Shown here one piece after another: positions 24,479 through 34,293 of a stretch of DNA of 64,000 nucleotides. Every line of letters begins with the position of its first letter. Within the stretch, counting starts at the first letter, position 1. Origin of the DNA: Eubacterium sp. 1001713B170207_170306_E7 (lineage in GTDB: Bacteria > Bacillota > Clostridia > Eubacteriales > Eubacteriaceae); the NCBI RefSeq assembly GCF_015547515.1, contig NZ_JADMVE010000003.1, positions 124,001 to 188,000 on the forward strand. The letters are read 5' to 3'. The translations under genes and the position numbers were made by a program. The notes below the pieces were generated by a model. That model was not told the DNA's origin. It did not search any database and worked only from the letters and a program-made list of their open reading frames with translations.

Positions 24479-25711
24479 ATGGAAAAAAACATTTGGATTT
24501 TTAATCAACATAATATGCCACCAGAATATGGGCATTTAAATCGACACTATAATTTTGCAAAATACTTAAAAAAGAGGGGATATAATCCAGTAGTTTTTGT
24601 TGGCAGTAGTTTACACAATACAGATATGCAAATAGTAGAAAATGGGAAAGTATGTACAGAGTATAAACACTGCGATTTTCCATATGTTTTTGTACGAACA
24701 TGCCATTATCATGGAAGTATGAAAAAAAGAATCATATCGATGATTCAATATTATCATCGATTATTCAAAGCGACCAAAAACTATGAGAAGCCCGATGTAA
24801 TTATTGGGTCCTCAGCACATCCTTTGGCAGCACTTGCAGCAATAAAACTATCAAGAAAATATCAGTGTAAAAACATTGTAGAAATAAGAGATTTATGGCC
24901 AGAATCTTTGGTTGAATATGGAATTATAAAAAGAAATGGACTTTTATCTAAAATTTTATATATTTGTGAAAAATATCTTTATAAAAAAGCTGACCAACTA
25001 GTCTTTACCATGGAAGGTGGAAAAGACTATATTGCTAATCAAGGCTGGCAAGATGATATAGATCTTTTAAAGGTGCATCATATCAATAACGGAATTGATT
25101 TAGAAGAATATGAATACAACAAAAGATATGTTATTTATCATGATGCTGATTTGGAGGATACTGGTACTTTTAAGGTTGTGTATATTGGATCAATCCGCAA
25201 AGTTAATAATATCGGAATGATCGTAGATGCAGCAAAAGTTCTGAAAAATAAGAGTTCCAAAAATATCAGAATTTTGATTTATGGAGACGGTAATGAGCGT
25301 GAAGCGCTGAAAAAGCGTTGTACTGAAGAAAAAATTGAAAACATTGTGTTTAAGGGGTCTGTTGAGAAAAAGTACATTCCTTATATTTTAAGCAAATGCG
25401 ATCTAAATCTCATGCATGGTGCATCGATAAAGCTTGCGAAATATGGTATGAGTCTTAATAAATCTTTTGATTATCTCGCCAGCGGTTATCCAATTTTATC
25501 CGATATAGACGCTCATTATGACTATATTATAAATAATAATGCGGGAAAAAAAGTTGAGTGCAGTTCTGAAAATATTGCAGAGGGAATTCTCTCTTTTTTA
25601 AATTTGTCAAAAGATGAGTATGACAGTATCTGTGAAAACGCAAGGAAAACAGCGTTAAAGTACGATTTTAAATATTTAACGGATCAATTAATCGAAATTA
25701 TTGAAAAGTAG
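24479..25711 (+). CDS. GT4-type glycosyltransferase
   Basis: A 410-residue GT-B glycosyltransferase of the GT4 type, resembling WbuB-like enzymes. The N-terminal half begins IWIFNQHNMPPEYGH, and the C-terminal nucleotide-sugar half includes VVYIGSIRKVNNI and IYGDGNEREALKK. The Glu-containing motif expected near the C-terminus is replaced by SLNKSFDYLASGYPI (about 325), as in other WbuB relatives. It is markedly AT-rich compared with the dehydrogenase that follows. It starts three bases after the sugar transferase gene. Donor and acceptor are unknown. Confidence 0.88.
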   Translation: MEKNIWIFNQHNMPPEYGHLNRHYNFAKYLKKRGYNPVVFVGSSLHNTDMQIVENGKVCTEYKHCDFPYVFVRTCHYHGSMKKRIISMIQYYHRLFKATKNYEKPDVIIGSSAHPLAALAAIKLSRKYQCKNIVEIRDLWPESLVEYGIIKRNGLLSKILYICEKYLYKKADQLVFTMEGGKDYIANQGWQDDIDLLKVHHINNGIDLEEYEYNKRYVIYHDADLEDTGTFKVVYIGSIRKVNNIGMIVDAAKVLKNKSSKNIRILIYGDGNEREALKKRCTEEKIENIVFKGSVEKKYIPYILSKCDLNLMHGASIKLAKYGMSLNKSFDYLASGYPILSDIDAHYDYIINNNAGKKVECSSENIAEGILSFLNLSKDEYDSICENARKTALKYDFKYLTDQLIEIIEK

Positions 25712-25719
25712 GAATAGAA

Positions 25720-27039
25720 ATGGAAATTAAACAAGAATTAATAAATAAAATCACAAAGAAGCAAATTAAAGTCGGTGTTATCGGCCTAGGCTACGTAGGC
25801 CTCCCCCTGGCCGTTGAAAAAGCTAAAGCTGGCTTTAAAACCATCGGTTTCGATGTTCAGGAAGAAAAAGTAAAAATGGTCAATGAAGGCCACAACTATA
25901 TTGGTGATGTCATTGACGATGACTTAAAAGAATTAGTCAATACTGGAATGCTTTCTGCAACAACAGATTTTTCTTTCATCAAAGATGCGGATTTTATCGC
26001 AATTTGCGTGCCAACGCCGCTGGATGAATACCAGCAACCAGATATCAGCTACGTCAAGGCATCAACCGAAGAGGTTGCTAAATACCTGAAAAAAGGAACT
26101 ATGGTGGTGTTAGAGTCCACGACCTATCCGGGCACCACGGAAGAACTCATTAAACCCATCCTCGAACAGGGTTCGGGTTTAAAATGCGGCGAGGATTTTT
26201 ATTTAGGCTTTTCACCAGAACGGGTGGACCCTGGCAATGCGGTATATAAGACAAAAAACACTCCTAAAGTGGTTGGAGGTATTGGAAGAGACGCTACCGA
26301 GGTCATTGCGGCCATGTACCGGGCAGTGCTGGACGGCGATGTCTACGAGGTATCTTCACCAGCCATTGCTGAGATGGAAAAAATTCTGGAAAATACTTAT
26401 CGGAATGTCAATATTGGTTTGATTAACGAACTGGCCATCTTATGTGACCGTATGAAGATTAACATCTGGGAAGTGGTTGACGCGGCTAAGACAAAGCCCT
26501 ATGGCTTCCAGGCCTTTTATCCTGGCCCCGGCTTAGGTGGGCACTGTATCCCGCTTGATCCTTACTACCTGTCATGGAAGGCTCGAGAGTATGGATTCCA
26601 TACTTCCATGATTGAAAGCTCCATGATGATCAATGACCGGATGCCAGAATACTGCATTGACCGGGCTTCGCGCATTTTAAACAAAGACAAAAAAGCCCTA
26701 AACGGCGCGAAGGTCCTTGCGCTAGGTGTGGCCTATAAACAGGACATTGATGACTACCGGGAGAGCCCAGCGTTGAAGGTCATTGAAAATTTTGAAAAAG
26801 TGGGAGCGCAGATTGATTTTTATGATCCTTTTATCCCGGAATATAAGTATAAGAACGAGATACACAAAGGCATTGATAAAATTGATGGGGCTGTTATTAA
26901 AAATTATGATTTAGTTGTTATTACAACTGCCCACACAAGTGTTGATTACAATATGGTACAACAAAATGCAAAAGCCATCTTCGACACGAAGAATGCATTA
27001 AAACAAATTAAGAATAGAGACAATATTGAGTTGTTGTAA
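25720..27039 (+). CDS. UDP-sugar 6-dehydrogenase (WbpA/WecC type)
   Basis: A 439-residue nucleotide-sugar dehydrogenase that oxidises C6 of a UDP-sugar to a carboxylate with two NAD. The Rossmann motif GVIGLGYVGLPLA is at residues 19-31, and the catalytic Cys lies in GPGLGGHCIPLDPYY (about 275). Members acting on UDP-GlcNAc (WbpA) or UDP-ManNAc (WecC) share this architecture. Because WbpB-, WbpD- and WbpE-like genes follow in order, the WbpA role (UDP-GlcNAc to UDP-GlcNAcA) is most likely. Confidence 0.9.
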   Translation: MEIKQELINKITKKQIKVGVIGLGYVGLPLAVEKAKAGFKTIGFDVQEEKVKMVNEGHNYIGDVIDDDLKELVNTGMLSATTDFSFIKDADFIAICVPTPLDEYQQPDISYVKASTEEVAKYLKKGTMVVLESTTYPGTTEELIKPILEQGSGLKCGEDFYLGFSPERVDPGNAVYKTKNTPKVVGGIGRDATEVIAAMYRAVLDGDVYEVSSPAIAEMEKILENTYRNVNIGLINELAILCDRMKINIWEVVDAAKTKPYGFQAFYPGPGLGGHCIPLDPYYLSWKAREYGFHTSMIESSMMINDRMPEYCIDRASRILNKDKKALNGAKVLALGVAYKQDIDDYRESPALKVIENFEKVGAQIDFYDPFIPEYKYKNEIHKGIDKIDGAVIKNYDLVVITTAHTSVDYNMVQQNAKAIFDTKNALKQIKNRDNIELL

Positions 27040-27056
27040 AAAACAGGAGTAACCCA

Positions 27057-28139
27057 ATGAACTACGCACTCATCGGCTGTGGCCGCATCGCGACCAACCA
27101 TATCAAAGCCGTATTAAATAACAACCTGAATCTCGTGGCCGTCTGTGACGTGATTCCCGAGCACATGGAGAGCCTGCTGGCAAAACATGGACTTGAAAAA
27201 GACACTGGCATCGCGCGCTACACCGATTATCAGCAGATGATCGAGGCGCATGACCTCGACTTAATCGGCATTGCCACCGAAAGCGGGCTGCACGAGGAGA
27301 TTGCCCTGTACTGCATTAATCATGGCATTCACGTCATCATCGAAAAGCCCATGGCCATGAGCATTGCCGGGGCTGATGCCATCATCAGGGCGGCAGCAGA
27401 AAACAACGTGAAGGTATCCGCCTGCCACCAGAACCGTTTTAACATCGCTGTACAAAAAATGCGGGGCGCGGTGGAAGAAGGCCGTTTTGGCCGAATCTCC
27501 CACGGGTCCATCCATGTGCGCTGGAACCGGAACCAGGATTATTACACCCAGGCACCCTGGCGCGGTACCTGGGCCCAGGATGGGGGCTGTCTGATGAACC
27601 AGTGCATCCACGGCATCGACCTGCTGCGCTGGATGATGGGGGATGAGATCGACACGGTTTATGGCGTGACCAGGCAGCAGTTTCATGATTATCTGGAGGC
27701 AGAGGATATTGGCATGGCCGTGGTCCAGTTTAAAAACGGCGCTGTGGCCACCATTGAAGGCACCACCAACGTTTACCCCCAGAATCTGGAAGAGACCCTG
27801 TATCTTTTTGGGGAGAAGGGCACCGTGAAGCTTGGCGGCAAGTCCACCAACGCCATTGACGTCTGGGATCTGGCCGACGCCGATGATCATGAAAGCACTG
27901 AAAACAACGGCTTTCACGAAGCGACAAGTAATGTCTACGGCAACGGGCACACCAGCCTTTACCGGGATGTGATGGAAGCCATCGAGCAGGACCGGGCGCC
28001 CTATGTGGATGCCCAGGCCGGCAAAAACGCCCTGGAGCTGGTGCTGGCTGTGTACCGATCCGCGGCAGAGGGAAGGCCGTTGAAGCTGCCCCTTGACGCG
28101 TGCTGCAGCACAGACTTTGCAGGAAGGTTTGAACGCTGA
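27057..28139 (+). CDS. Gfo/Idh/MocA oxidoreductase (WbpB-like)
   Basis: A 360-residue NAD-dependent oxidoreductase. The N-terminal Rossmann fold begins ALIGCGRIATNHIKAV, the catalytic EKPMA is near residue 100, and the C-terminal sheet domain follows. In the wbp pathway WbpB oxidises C3 of UDP-GlcNAcA to the 3-keto sugar for transamination. The gene is flanked by WbpA-, WbpD- and WbpE-like genes and shares one base with the next start. It is GC-richer than the glycosyltransferase genes around it. Confidence 0.88.
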   Translation: MNYALIGCGRIATNHIKAVLNNNLNLVAVCDVIPEHMESLLAKHGLEKDTGIARYTDYQQMIEAHDLDLIGIATESGLHEEIALYCINHGIHVIIEKPMAMSIAGADAIIRAAAENNVKVSACHQNRFNIAVQKMRGAVEEGRFGRISHGSIHVRWNRNQDYYTQAPWRGTWAQDGGCLMNQCIHGIDLLRWMMGDEIDTVYGVTRQQFHDYLEAEDIGMAVVQFKNGAVATIEGTTNVYPQNLEETLYLFGEKGTVKLGGKSTNAIDVWDLADADDHESTENNGFHEATSNVYGNGHTSLYRDVMEAIEQDRAPYVDAQAGKNALELVLAVYRSAAEGRPLKLPLDACCSTDFAGRFER

Positions 28140-28708
28140 TGGCCGATTATTTTGTACATGAGAGCAGTTATATCGATGATGAGGTCATCATTGGAAAGGG
28201 CACTAAAATCTGGCATTTCTGTCATATTCAAAGCGGGGCTGCCATCGGGGCACACTGTTCTTTTGGGCAGAACGTCAATGTGGCCAGCCATGTAAAAATC
28301 GGAAACGGCGTCAAGGTACAGAATAATGTCTCCATCTACGAGGGTGTGGAGCTGGAGGACGCCGTATTCTGCGGTCCTTCTATGGTGTTTACCAACGACC
28401 TGACACCGCGGGCCGAGTACCCCAAAGGAAGCGCAGGATATAAAAGAACACTTGTCAGAAAAGGTGCGACCATTGGCGCTAACGCTACCGTTGTCTGCGG
28501 CCACACCATTGGCCGTTATGCCCTGATCGCCGCAGGGGCAGTGGTCGCCACTGACGTGCCCGATCACGCCCTGATGGCCGGCGTGCCCGCCAGACAGATC
28601 GGCTGGGCCTGTGAATGCGGTGCGGTTTTAGACAAAGCACTCAGCTGTCCAGAATGCGGACGCAGCTATACACAGAACGAAAACGGATTAAGTGAGAAAC
28701 AGAGGTAA
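28139..28708 (+). CDS. hexapeptide-repeat acetyltransferase (WbpD-like)
   Basis: A 189-residue left-handed beta-helix acyltransferase. Hexapeptide repeats run from about residue 14 to 150, with the strongly conserved stretches IWHFCHIQSGA and GPSMVFTNDLTPRAEYP characteristic of WbpD/WlbB-type 3-N-acetyltransferases. It would acetylate the 3-amino group to give UDP-2,3-diacetamido uronic acid. A C-terminal Cys cluster (CECG and CPECG) adds a small zinc-ribbon-like tail seen in some members. The ATG overlaps the previous stop. Confidence 0.9.
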   Translation: MADYFVHESSYIDDEVIIGKGTKIWHFCHIQSGAAIGAHCSFGQNVNVASHVKIGNGVKVQNNVSIYEGVELEDAVFCGPSMVFTNDLTPRAEYPKGSAGYKRTLVRKGATIGANATVVCGHTIGRYALIAAGAVVATDVPDHALMAGVPARQIGWACECGAVLDKALSCPECGRSYTQNENGLSEKQR

Positions 28709-28711
28709 CCC

Positions 28712-29830
28712 ATGCAATTCAGAGACCTTAAAACCCAATACCACCACCTGAAAAAAGACATCGACGACGCCATCCAGTCCGTGCTTGACAACACGAATTT
28801 TATTTCCGGAGCCCCCGTCACCGAGCTGGAGGAGCAGCTGGCCGAATACGTGGGCGTAAAGCATTGCGAAACCTGCGGCAACGGCACCGACGCGCTATCC
28901 CTGGTGCTCATGGCCTGGGGCATTGGCCCGGGTGATGCAGTGTTTGTGCCGGATTTCACCTTTTTTGCCTCCGGAGAGGTCGTTGCCCACCAGGGCGCCA
29001 CGCCCGTGTTTGTAGACGTAGACGAAGATAGTTTTAACATGGATTCCAAAAGGCTCGAAGAAGCTATTCAGGACGTGCTTGCAGAGGGACAACTGACCCC
29101 AAAGGTTATCATTGCCGTCGACCTTTTTGGCCTGCCTGCCGATTATCCCAGGATACAGGCCATTGCGGACAAATATGGCCTCAAGGTGCTGGAGGACGGC
29201 GCCCAGGGCTTTGGCGGGGCCATAAAAGGCAGACGGGCCTGCAGCTTTGGGGACGCGGCCACCACCTCCTTTTTCCCGGCCAAGCCCTTAGGCTGCTATG
29301 GGGACGGCGGCGCTGTTTTTACCAACGACGCCGAGCTGTCTTCCCTCATCAATTCCTACAAGATTCACGGAAAGGGCAGCTTTAAGTATGACAATGTGCG
29401 CATTGGCGTCAACTCCAGACTGGACACCCTCCAGGCTGCCATTCTTCAGGTCAAGCTCAGGGCCTTTGCCGATACTGAGCTGGAGGATGTGAACGCCGTG
29501 GCAGCCCAGTACACCCAGGCACTGAGCGGCGTGGTCAAAGCACCAGCTGTTCCCGAGGGCTTTTTATCCAGCTGGGCCCAATACACCATCACCCTGTCAT
29601 CAGCCAGCCAGCGGGACAGGCTGCAGGCGACGCTTAAGGAGCAGGGGATTCCGACCATGATCTATTATCCCAAGCCCATGCATGAGCAGACCGCTTTCAA
29701 AGACACGCCCTTTATTAAAGGCAGCTGTCCGGTGACTGAGCGGCTCTGTGGGCAGGTGCTGGCACTGCCCATGCACCCTTACCTGACAGAAGAAATAATT
29801 GATAAGATTGTACGAGCGATACTAAAATGA
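28712..29830 (+). CDS. DegT-family 3-keto sugar aminotransferase (WbpE-like)
   Basis: A 372-residue PLP-dependent aminotransferase with the PLP lysine in TTSFFPAKPLGCYGDGGA (about residue 191), the variant typical of WbpE/DegT enzymes that act on 3-keto UDP-uronic acids rather than 4-keto sugars. Together with the three preceding genes it completes UDP-GlcNAc(3NAc)A synthesis. No separate WbpI-like epimerase is seen, so the gluco form may be the sugar used. It overlaps the next gene by ATGA. Confidence 0.9.
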   Translation: MQFRDLKTQYHHLKKDIDDAIQSVLDNTNFISGAPVTELEEQLAEYVGVKHCETCGNGTDALSLVLMAWGIGPGDAVFVPDFTFFASGEVVAHQGATPVFVDVDEDSFNMDSKRLEEAIQDVLAEGQLTPKVIIAVDLFGLPADYPRIQAIADKYGLKVLEDGAQGFGGAIKGRRACSFGDAATTSFFPAKPLGCYGDGGAVFTNDAELSSLINSYKIHGKGSFKYDNVRIGVNSRLDTLQAAILQVKLRAFADTELEDVNAVAAQYTQALSGVVKAPAVPEGFLSSWAQYTITLSSASQRDRLQATLKEQGIPTMIYYPKPMHEQTAFKDTPFIKGSCPVTERLCGQVLALPMHPYLTEEIIDKIVRAILK

Positions 29831-30963
29831 AATACTTTTTAAGTCGAATTTTTAATCAAAATAGAGATATTCAAAATATAGATGTTGATAAAGACAGAGA
29901 GTTTTTAAATAAATTTAGTGAACCACATAGTGATACGCAACGTTCACTTTATCAATATTATTGCCAAAGAAGCTGGCAAAGCAGGAAAATAAAGATTTTT
30001 ACTGATTTAATCGCGTCTTTGTTATATTTGCCTTTGCTAATAGTTTTGATGACTTTTAGTTTACAAAGAATAAAAATAGTATATGAAAACTCTATTTTTT
30101 GGAATAAATTAGGTAGTGACATAGTTCCAGAAACGATTCAAAAGAAGTATGCGCCCGCTTTTATCAACGAAAAAGAAATCGGTTTTTTAAAAAAAGAAGA
30201 TATATTATATATATTTAATATAATAAAGGAAGTTGGCTTTCATCCAATGTTTCTTATGAAGGTAACATTGCGTATTTCTTTTTACAGAAAATTAATAGAA
30301 AAATATAGACCTAATTATATAATAGCTACTGCTGAGTATTCTTATACATCTTCAATTTTAACATATTATTGTGAAAAAAATAAAATTAAACATATAAATA
30401 TAATGCATGGAGAAAAACTGTATGATATAACAGATTCTTTTTTTAGATTTACTAATTCTTATGTTTGGGATAAGCACTATATAAATCTCTTTATAAAGCT
30501 ACGAGCTGAAAAAAGTCAATTTATCATTGAATTACCAAAGTTAATGACTTTAAAATCCTTTTCTCCTTCCAAAAATAGAATAGACTATAAGATATATTTA
30601 GATAGTATTGATGAAGAACAAATTAAAACTCTTAAAATTATTATCGATAGAATTAATAAAAAGAAATTTTCTATTATAATAAGACCTCATCCTATATATA
30701 CTAATTTAAAATTGCTTAAAAAATATGTCTCAAATATTTATATAGAAGATTTTAGTGAAATTAGTATAGAAGAGTCGCTATTTACTACCAATAATGTTAT
30801 AGCTAAATATTCTACAGTATTAAATCAAGCCTATCATTTAAATGTGAATGTAGTGATTGATGATATTTCAAATAAAAAGATTTACCAAGCGCTTAAAGAT
30901 TTAGACTATATCATGTTGAGATACCCACATAAACTACTTTCAAAAATAATTGGACAGGTATAA
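29827..30963 (+). CDS. putative glycosyltransferase, polysialyltransferase-like
   Basis: A 378-residue, very AT-rich gene. The protein has a hydrophobic segment near residues 60-80, an HGEK motif (about 196), a late RPHP motif (about 285) and a following KYSTVLNQA segment (about 325). This His-Gly and Arg-Pro-His-Pro layout is shared by several GT-B families that move sialic acid, Kdo or polyol phosphate, so transfer of a nonulosonic acid is a reasonable guess in this legionaminic acid locus. The family is not secure. It starts in an ATGA overlap with the aminotransferase. Confidence 0.55.
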   Translation: MKYFLSRIFNQNRDIQNIDVDKDREFLNKFSEPHSDTQRSLYQYYCQRSWQSRKIKIFTDLIASLLYLPLLIVLMTFSLQRIKIVYENSIFWNKLGSDIVPETIQKKYAPAFINEKEIGFLKKEDILYIFNIIKEVGFHPMFLMKVTLRISFYRKLIEKYRPNYIIATAEYSYTSSILTYYCEKNKIKHINIMHGEKLYDITDSFFRFTNSYVWDKHYINLFIKLRAEKSQFIIELPKLMTLKSFSPSKNRIDYKIYLDSIDEEQIKTLKIIIDRINKKKFSIIIRPHPIYTNLKLLKKYVSNIYIEDFSEISIEESLFTTNNVIAKYSTVLNQAYHLNVNVVIDDISNKKIYQALKDLDYIMLRYPHKLLSKIIGQV

Positions 30964-30964
30964 T

Positions 30965-32188
30965 ATGGATTTATATAATAAAAAGTTTAATATTAAGAAA
31001 GTAAGTATTAATTTTAGTTTTTATATGATATGGATAATAAATATCCTGATTTCATTACTTACTTTTCTTGATGAAATGGAGTTAAGGACGATAGTTTTTT
31101 ACTGTTCTTATATTTTTATTATTTTTGGTTTTTTAAATGTTTTATTAGTGAAGAGAAAGGATAGTATTTCTAAAAAAAAGATACGGATACTTTTATTGAT
31201 TTTAATCTTCAGTTTTCTTTCTATATTAGTTAGTAAAACGATGCTTAATTTAGAAACGTTAAAGGTCTATTATATATTTTTATCTACTTTGTTATTTTTT
31301 TACACCTGTTCAGAAATAGAAATTTCAAAATTAATGGTTTCATTTGTGTTGACTATTAATTTGTTTCTATCATTTTTGTACATTCTGGTGTTTTTATTTC
31401 AAAAAAAAATTATTTTTTCTGAGGGCATATTAACATTTAATTGGGGTAATCCAAATACCACTGGTCATTGGATATTTTTAGAAATGATCTACTTAATTTT
31501 ATTTTATTACTATACTAATAAAAAAAGTTTAAAATTTATTTTAGGATTGTGCTCGATTATTCTATTTTATTTTTTATATTTAACGGATGCAAGAATGTCT
31601 ATAGTAAGTATTTTGGTTTGTATGTTTTTTGCATTAATTGAAAATAAAATGAAAAATATTAAATTAGGCAATTTATTTGTGACCATATGTATTCTAGCAC
31701 CATTGATAATTCCGATTTGTTTAGTGCTTATATATAAATTTAATATTTTGGAGAATTTTACTTTCCTAGGAAAATCTATTTTTTCAGGTAGAGAAGTTAT
31801 ATGGAGTGTTCTTTTTGAGAACTCAAAAAAGCATCTACTTTTAGGTAATTATAGCAAAATTATAAGTGAAGTAAACGTTGGGATTTCTAAAATTATTACA
31901 AGAGATGTATACTTAAGTTTACATAATAGCTATATGGAAGTAATTGGAAGATATGGATATATTACATTTTTTTTATTTTTAGAATATCTTTTTACAATTG
32001 TTATAACTATAAATAATAATTGCACATCAAAGACACAAAAAATAGCGTTGTTAGCTTTTTTAATAGCACTCATCAGCGATACAACTGAATCGACGCTTGT
32101 ATCTGGAGTGGGGACTGTAACTTTATATATCTCAATAGGAACATTAATCATTTTAGCTCGTTATAAAATTGATAGGAGAAATACATGA
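30965..32188 (+). CDS. O-antigen polymerase-like membrane protein (Wzy)
   Basis: A 407-residue protein with about eleven predicted membrane helices and one longer extracytoplasmic loop in the second half, including SGREVIWSVLFEN and SLHNSYMEVIGRYG (about 275-330), a pattern typical of Wzy/WaaL-type polymerases. Sequence conservation in this class is low, so the call rests on topology and on position in the cluster. The ATG at 30965 is chosen; a TTG 15 bp upstream lies inside the previous gene. Very AT-rich. It overlaps the next gene by ATGA. Confidence 0.75.
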   Translation: MDLYNKKFNIKKVSINFSFYMIWIINILISLLTFLDEMELRTIVFYCSYIFIIFGFLNVLLVKRKDSISKKKIRILLLILIFSFLSILVSKTMLNLETLKVYYIFLSTLLFFYTCSEIEISKLMVSFVLTINLFLSFLYILVFLFQKKIIFSEGILTFNWGNPNTTGHWIFLEMIYLILFYYYTNKKSLKFILGLCSIILFYFLYLTDARMSIVSILVCMFFALIENKMKNIKLGNLFVTICILAPLIIPICLVLIYKFNILENFTFLGKSIFSGREVIWSVLFENSKKHLLLGNYSKIISEVNVGISKIITRDVYLSLHNSYMEVIGRYGYITFFLFLEYLFTIVITINNNCTSKTQKIALLAFLIALISDTTESTLVSGVGTVTLYISIGTLIILARYKIDRRNT

Positions 32189-33162
32189 AACTTCTTATTT
32201 CCGGTGCCGACGGTTTCATCGGCAGCCACCTAACCGAAGCAATACTTGAAGCAGGCTACAACGTCAAAGCCTTCGTCTACTACAATTCATTCAACAACTG
32301 GGGATGGCTAGACACCCTTCCCAAAGAAAAGCTCAGTCAAATTGAAATCTTTACCGGAGATATCCGTGACCCTAACGGTGTTCGGACTGCCATGAAAGAT
32401 GTGGACATGGTTTTTCATTTGGCCGCTTTGATCGCCATTCCATTCAGCTATCATTCACCGGATTCTTACGTGGATACAAATATTAAAGGCACGTTAAATG
32501 TTCTTCAGGCAGCAAGGGATTTAGAAACCAGCCGTATTTTGGTTACCTCCACTTCTGAAGTCTATGGAACGGCACAATATGTACCCATTGATGAGCACCA
32601 TCCATTCCAGGGGCAGTCGCCATATTCAGCGACAAAGATTGGTGCAGATCGTCTTGCTGAAAGTTTCTACCGCAGTTTTGACATGCCGATTTCCATCGTT
32701 CGCCCCTTTAATACTTATGGACCAAGACAGTCTGCCAGGGCTGTCATTCCTACGATTATTAGTCAGCTTTTAGCTGGTAAAGAGGAGATTAAATTAGGTT
32801 CACTTACACCGACCCGGGATTTCAATTTTGTTAAAGACACAGCCAATGGGTTTATCGAAATCGCTAAATCGGATAAAACAATTGGCGAGGAAATTAATAT
32901 TGCCACACAACAGGAAATCTCTATTGGTGAGCTGGCACAGGAAATCATCGATCAGATTAATCCAAAGGCTAAAATTATCTGTGAAGAGCAGCGGCTCCGG
33001 CCAGAAAAAAGTGAGGTCAACCGTTTGTTAGGTTCTAATGAAAAGATTAAGCGTTTGACAAACTGGAGACCGCAATATACTTTTGAACAGGGAATCCAGG
33101 AAACCATTGAGTGGATGAAACAGAACATGGATGCTTATAAGACGGATATTTATAACGTGTAG
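32185..33162 (+). CDS. legB: NAD-dependent 4,6-dehydratase (LegB-like)
   Basis: A 325-residue extended short-chain dehydrogenase. The NAD motif GADGFIGSHL is at 7-16, the TSTSEVYGTA catalytic region near 118-127 and YSATK (about 150) supplies Tyr and Lys. LegB enzymes start legionaminic acid synthesis by making a 4-keto-6-deoxy GlcNAc nucleotide. Its place directly before an amidotransferase and LegC/PtmE/LegI/LegG/LegF-like genes supports this role. Whether it uses UDP- or GDP-GlcNAc is open; the PtmE-like gene nearby hints at GDP. Confidence 0.85.
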   Translation: MKLLISGADGFIGSHLTEAILEAGYNVKAFVYYNSFNNWGWLDTLPKEKLSQIEIFTGDIRDPNGVRTAMKDVDMVFHLAALIAIPFSYHSPDSYVDTNIKGTLNVLQAARDLETSRILVTSTSEVYGTAQYVPIDEHHPFQGQSPYSATKIGADRLAESFYRSFDMPISIVRPFNTYGPRQSARAVIPTIISQLLAGKEEIKLGSLTPTRDFNFVKDTANGFIEIAKSDKTIGEEINIATQQEISIGELAQEIIDQINPKAKIICEEQRLRPEKSEVNRLLGSNEKIKRLTNWRPQYTFEQGIQETIEWMKQNMDAYKTDIYNV

Positions 33163-33177
33163 AAAAGAGGAATACGA

Positions 33178-34293
33178 ATGAAATATTGTAAGAGATGTGT
33201 GATGCCGGATACCCGCCCGGGGATTGAGTTCAATGAAGAGGGTATTTGTTCGGCGTGTGTTGCCTATGAAAAAGCAAAAGAAACGGATTGGGAACAACGC
33301 TACAAAGACCTAGAAAAATTATGTGACCAATACCGGGGAATGAACGGGTCGTCTTATGACTGTGCTATCGCCGTCAGCGGCGGTAAAGACAGCCATTATC
33401 AGGTGCATATTATGAAGGAAGTTATGGGGATGAATCCCATTCTTTTTTCAGTCGAAGATAATTTTAAAATGACAGAGGCCGGAAAGCATAACCTTAAAAA
33501 TATATCAGAGACATTCGGATGTAATATTATTTCAATAAAACCAGATATAAAAACACAAAAAAAATTAATGCGTAAAACATTTGAGGCCTTTGGAAAACCC
33601 ACATGGTTCATTGACCGTTTAATTTACACTTACCCACTCATGATGGCCTTAAAATTCAATACACCACTTCTGGTTTATGGAGAAGATGTCAGCTATACAT
33701 ATGGTGGATCGAATGCTGTGGAAACATATTCCGCCAAAAACCAGATTTTTAATGGGGTAGCGTCGGATATGGAACTTGATTTTCTACTGGGTGAAGGCGT
33801 TACAGAAAAAGATCTGTCTTTGACGAATCCACCATCTGAAGAGGAGCTTAATAAGCTTGATCCGATTTATTTAAGTTACTTTTTGCCATGGAATAGCTAT
33901 AAAAACTATGTGTTTGCAAAAAAGCGCGGCTTTCATGATTTAACACATGAATGGGATCGCACGCATCATATTGAAAACTTTGATCAAATTGATTCACCAG
34001 CGTATTTAGTTCATTCCTGGTTGAAGTATCCTAAATTTGGACATGCTGCCGCAACAGATTATGGAGCACGATTTATTCGTTATGGAATGATGACGCGAGA
34101 AGAAGCGGTTCAGCTGGTGAAAGAGCACGATCATAGTTTAGACTCAAAATCTGTACAGGATTTTTGTGAATTTTTAGGATATACAGAAGATGAATTTTGG
34201 ACTGTTATTGACAAATTATATAATAAAGAGCTTTTTTATAAAGATGTTTTTGGCCAATGGAAATTAAAAAAGCCGATCTGGGAAGAAAAATGA
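33178..34293 (+). CDS. N-acetyl sugar amidotransferase (WbpG/PseA-like)
   Basis: A 371-residue ATP-pyrophosphatase-type amidotransferase. The N-terminal CKRCVMPDTRPGI and CSAC form a likely zinc site, and AVSGGKDS (about 64-71) is the PP-loop. Family members (WbpG, PseA, PtmG) convert an acetamido group to an acetamidino group on surface sugars. WbpG works with HisH/HisF-like ammonia suppliers; none is encoded in this window, whereas PseA-type enzymes can occur without them. Position between LegB and LegC suggests that legionaminic acid or its precursor is amidinated. Confidence 0.88.
   Translation: MKYCKRCVMPDTRPGIEFNEEGICSACVAYEKAKETDWEQRYKDLEKLCDQYRGMNGSSYDCAIAVSGGKDSHYQVHIMKEVMGMNPILFSVEDNFKMTEAGKHNLKNISETFGCNIISIKPDIKTQKKLMRKTFEAFGKPTWFIDRLIYTYPLMMALKFNTPLLVYGEDVSYTYGGSNAVETYSAKNQIFNGVASDMELDFLLGEGVTEKDLSLTNPPSEEELNKLDPIYLSYFLPWNSYKNYVFAKKRGFHDLTHEWDRTHHIENFDQIDSPAYLVHSWLKYPKFGHAAATDYGARFIRYGMMTREEAVQLVKEHDHSLDSKSVQDFCEFLGYTEDEFWTVIDKLYNKELFYKDVFGQWKLKKPIWEEK

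Noticed and set aside
27261-27950. 229-codon minus-strand frame
   Set aside because: Antisense shadow of the WbpB-like oxidoreductase gene.
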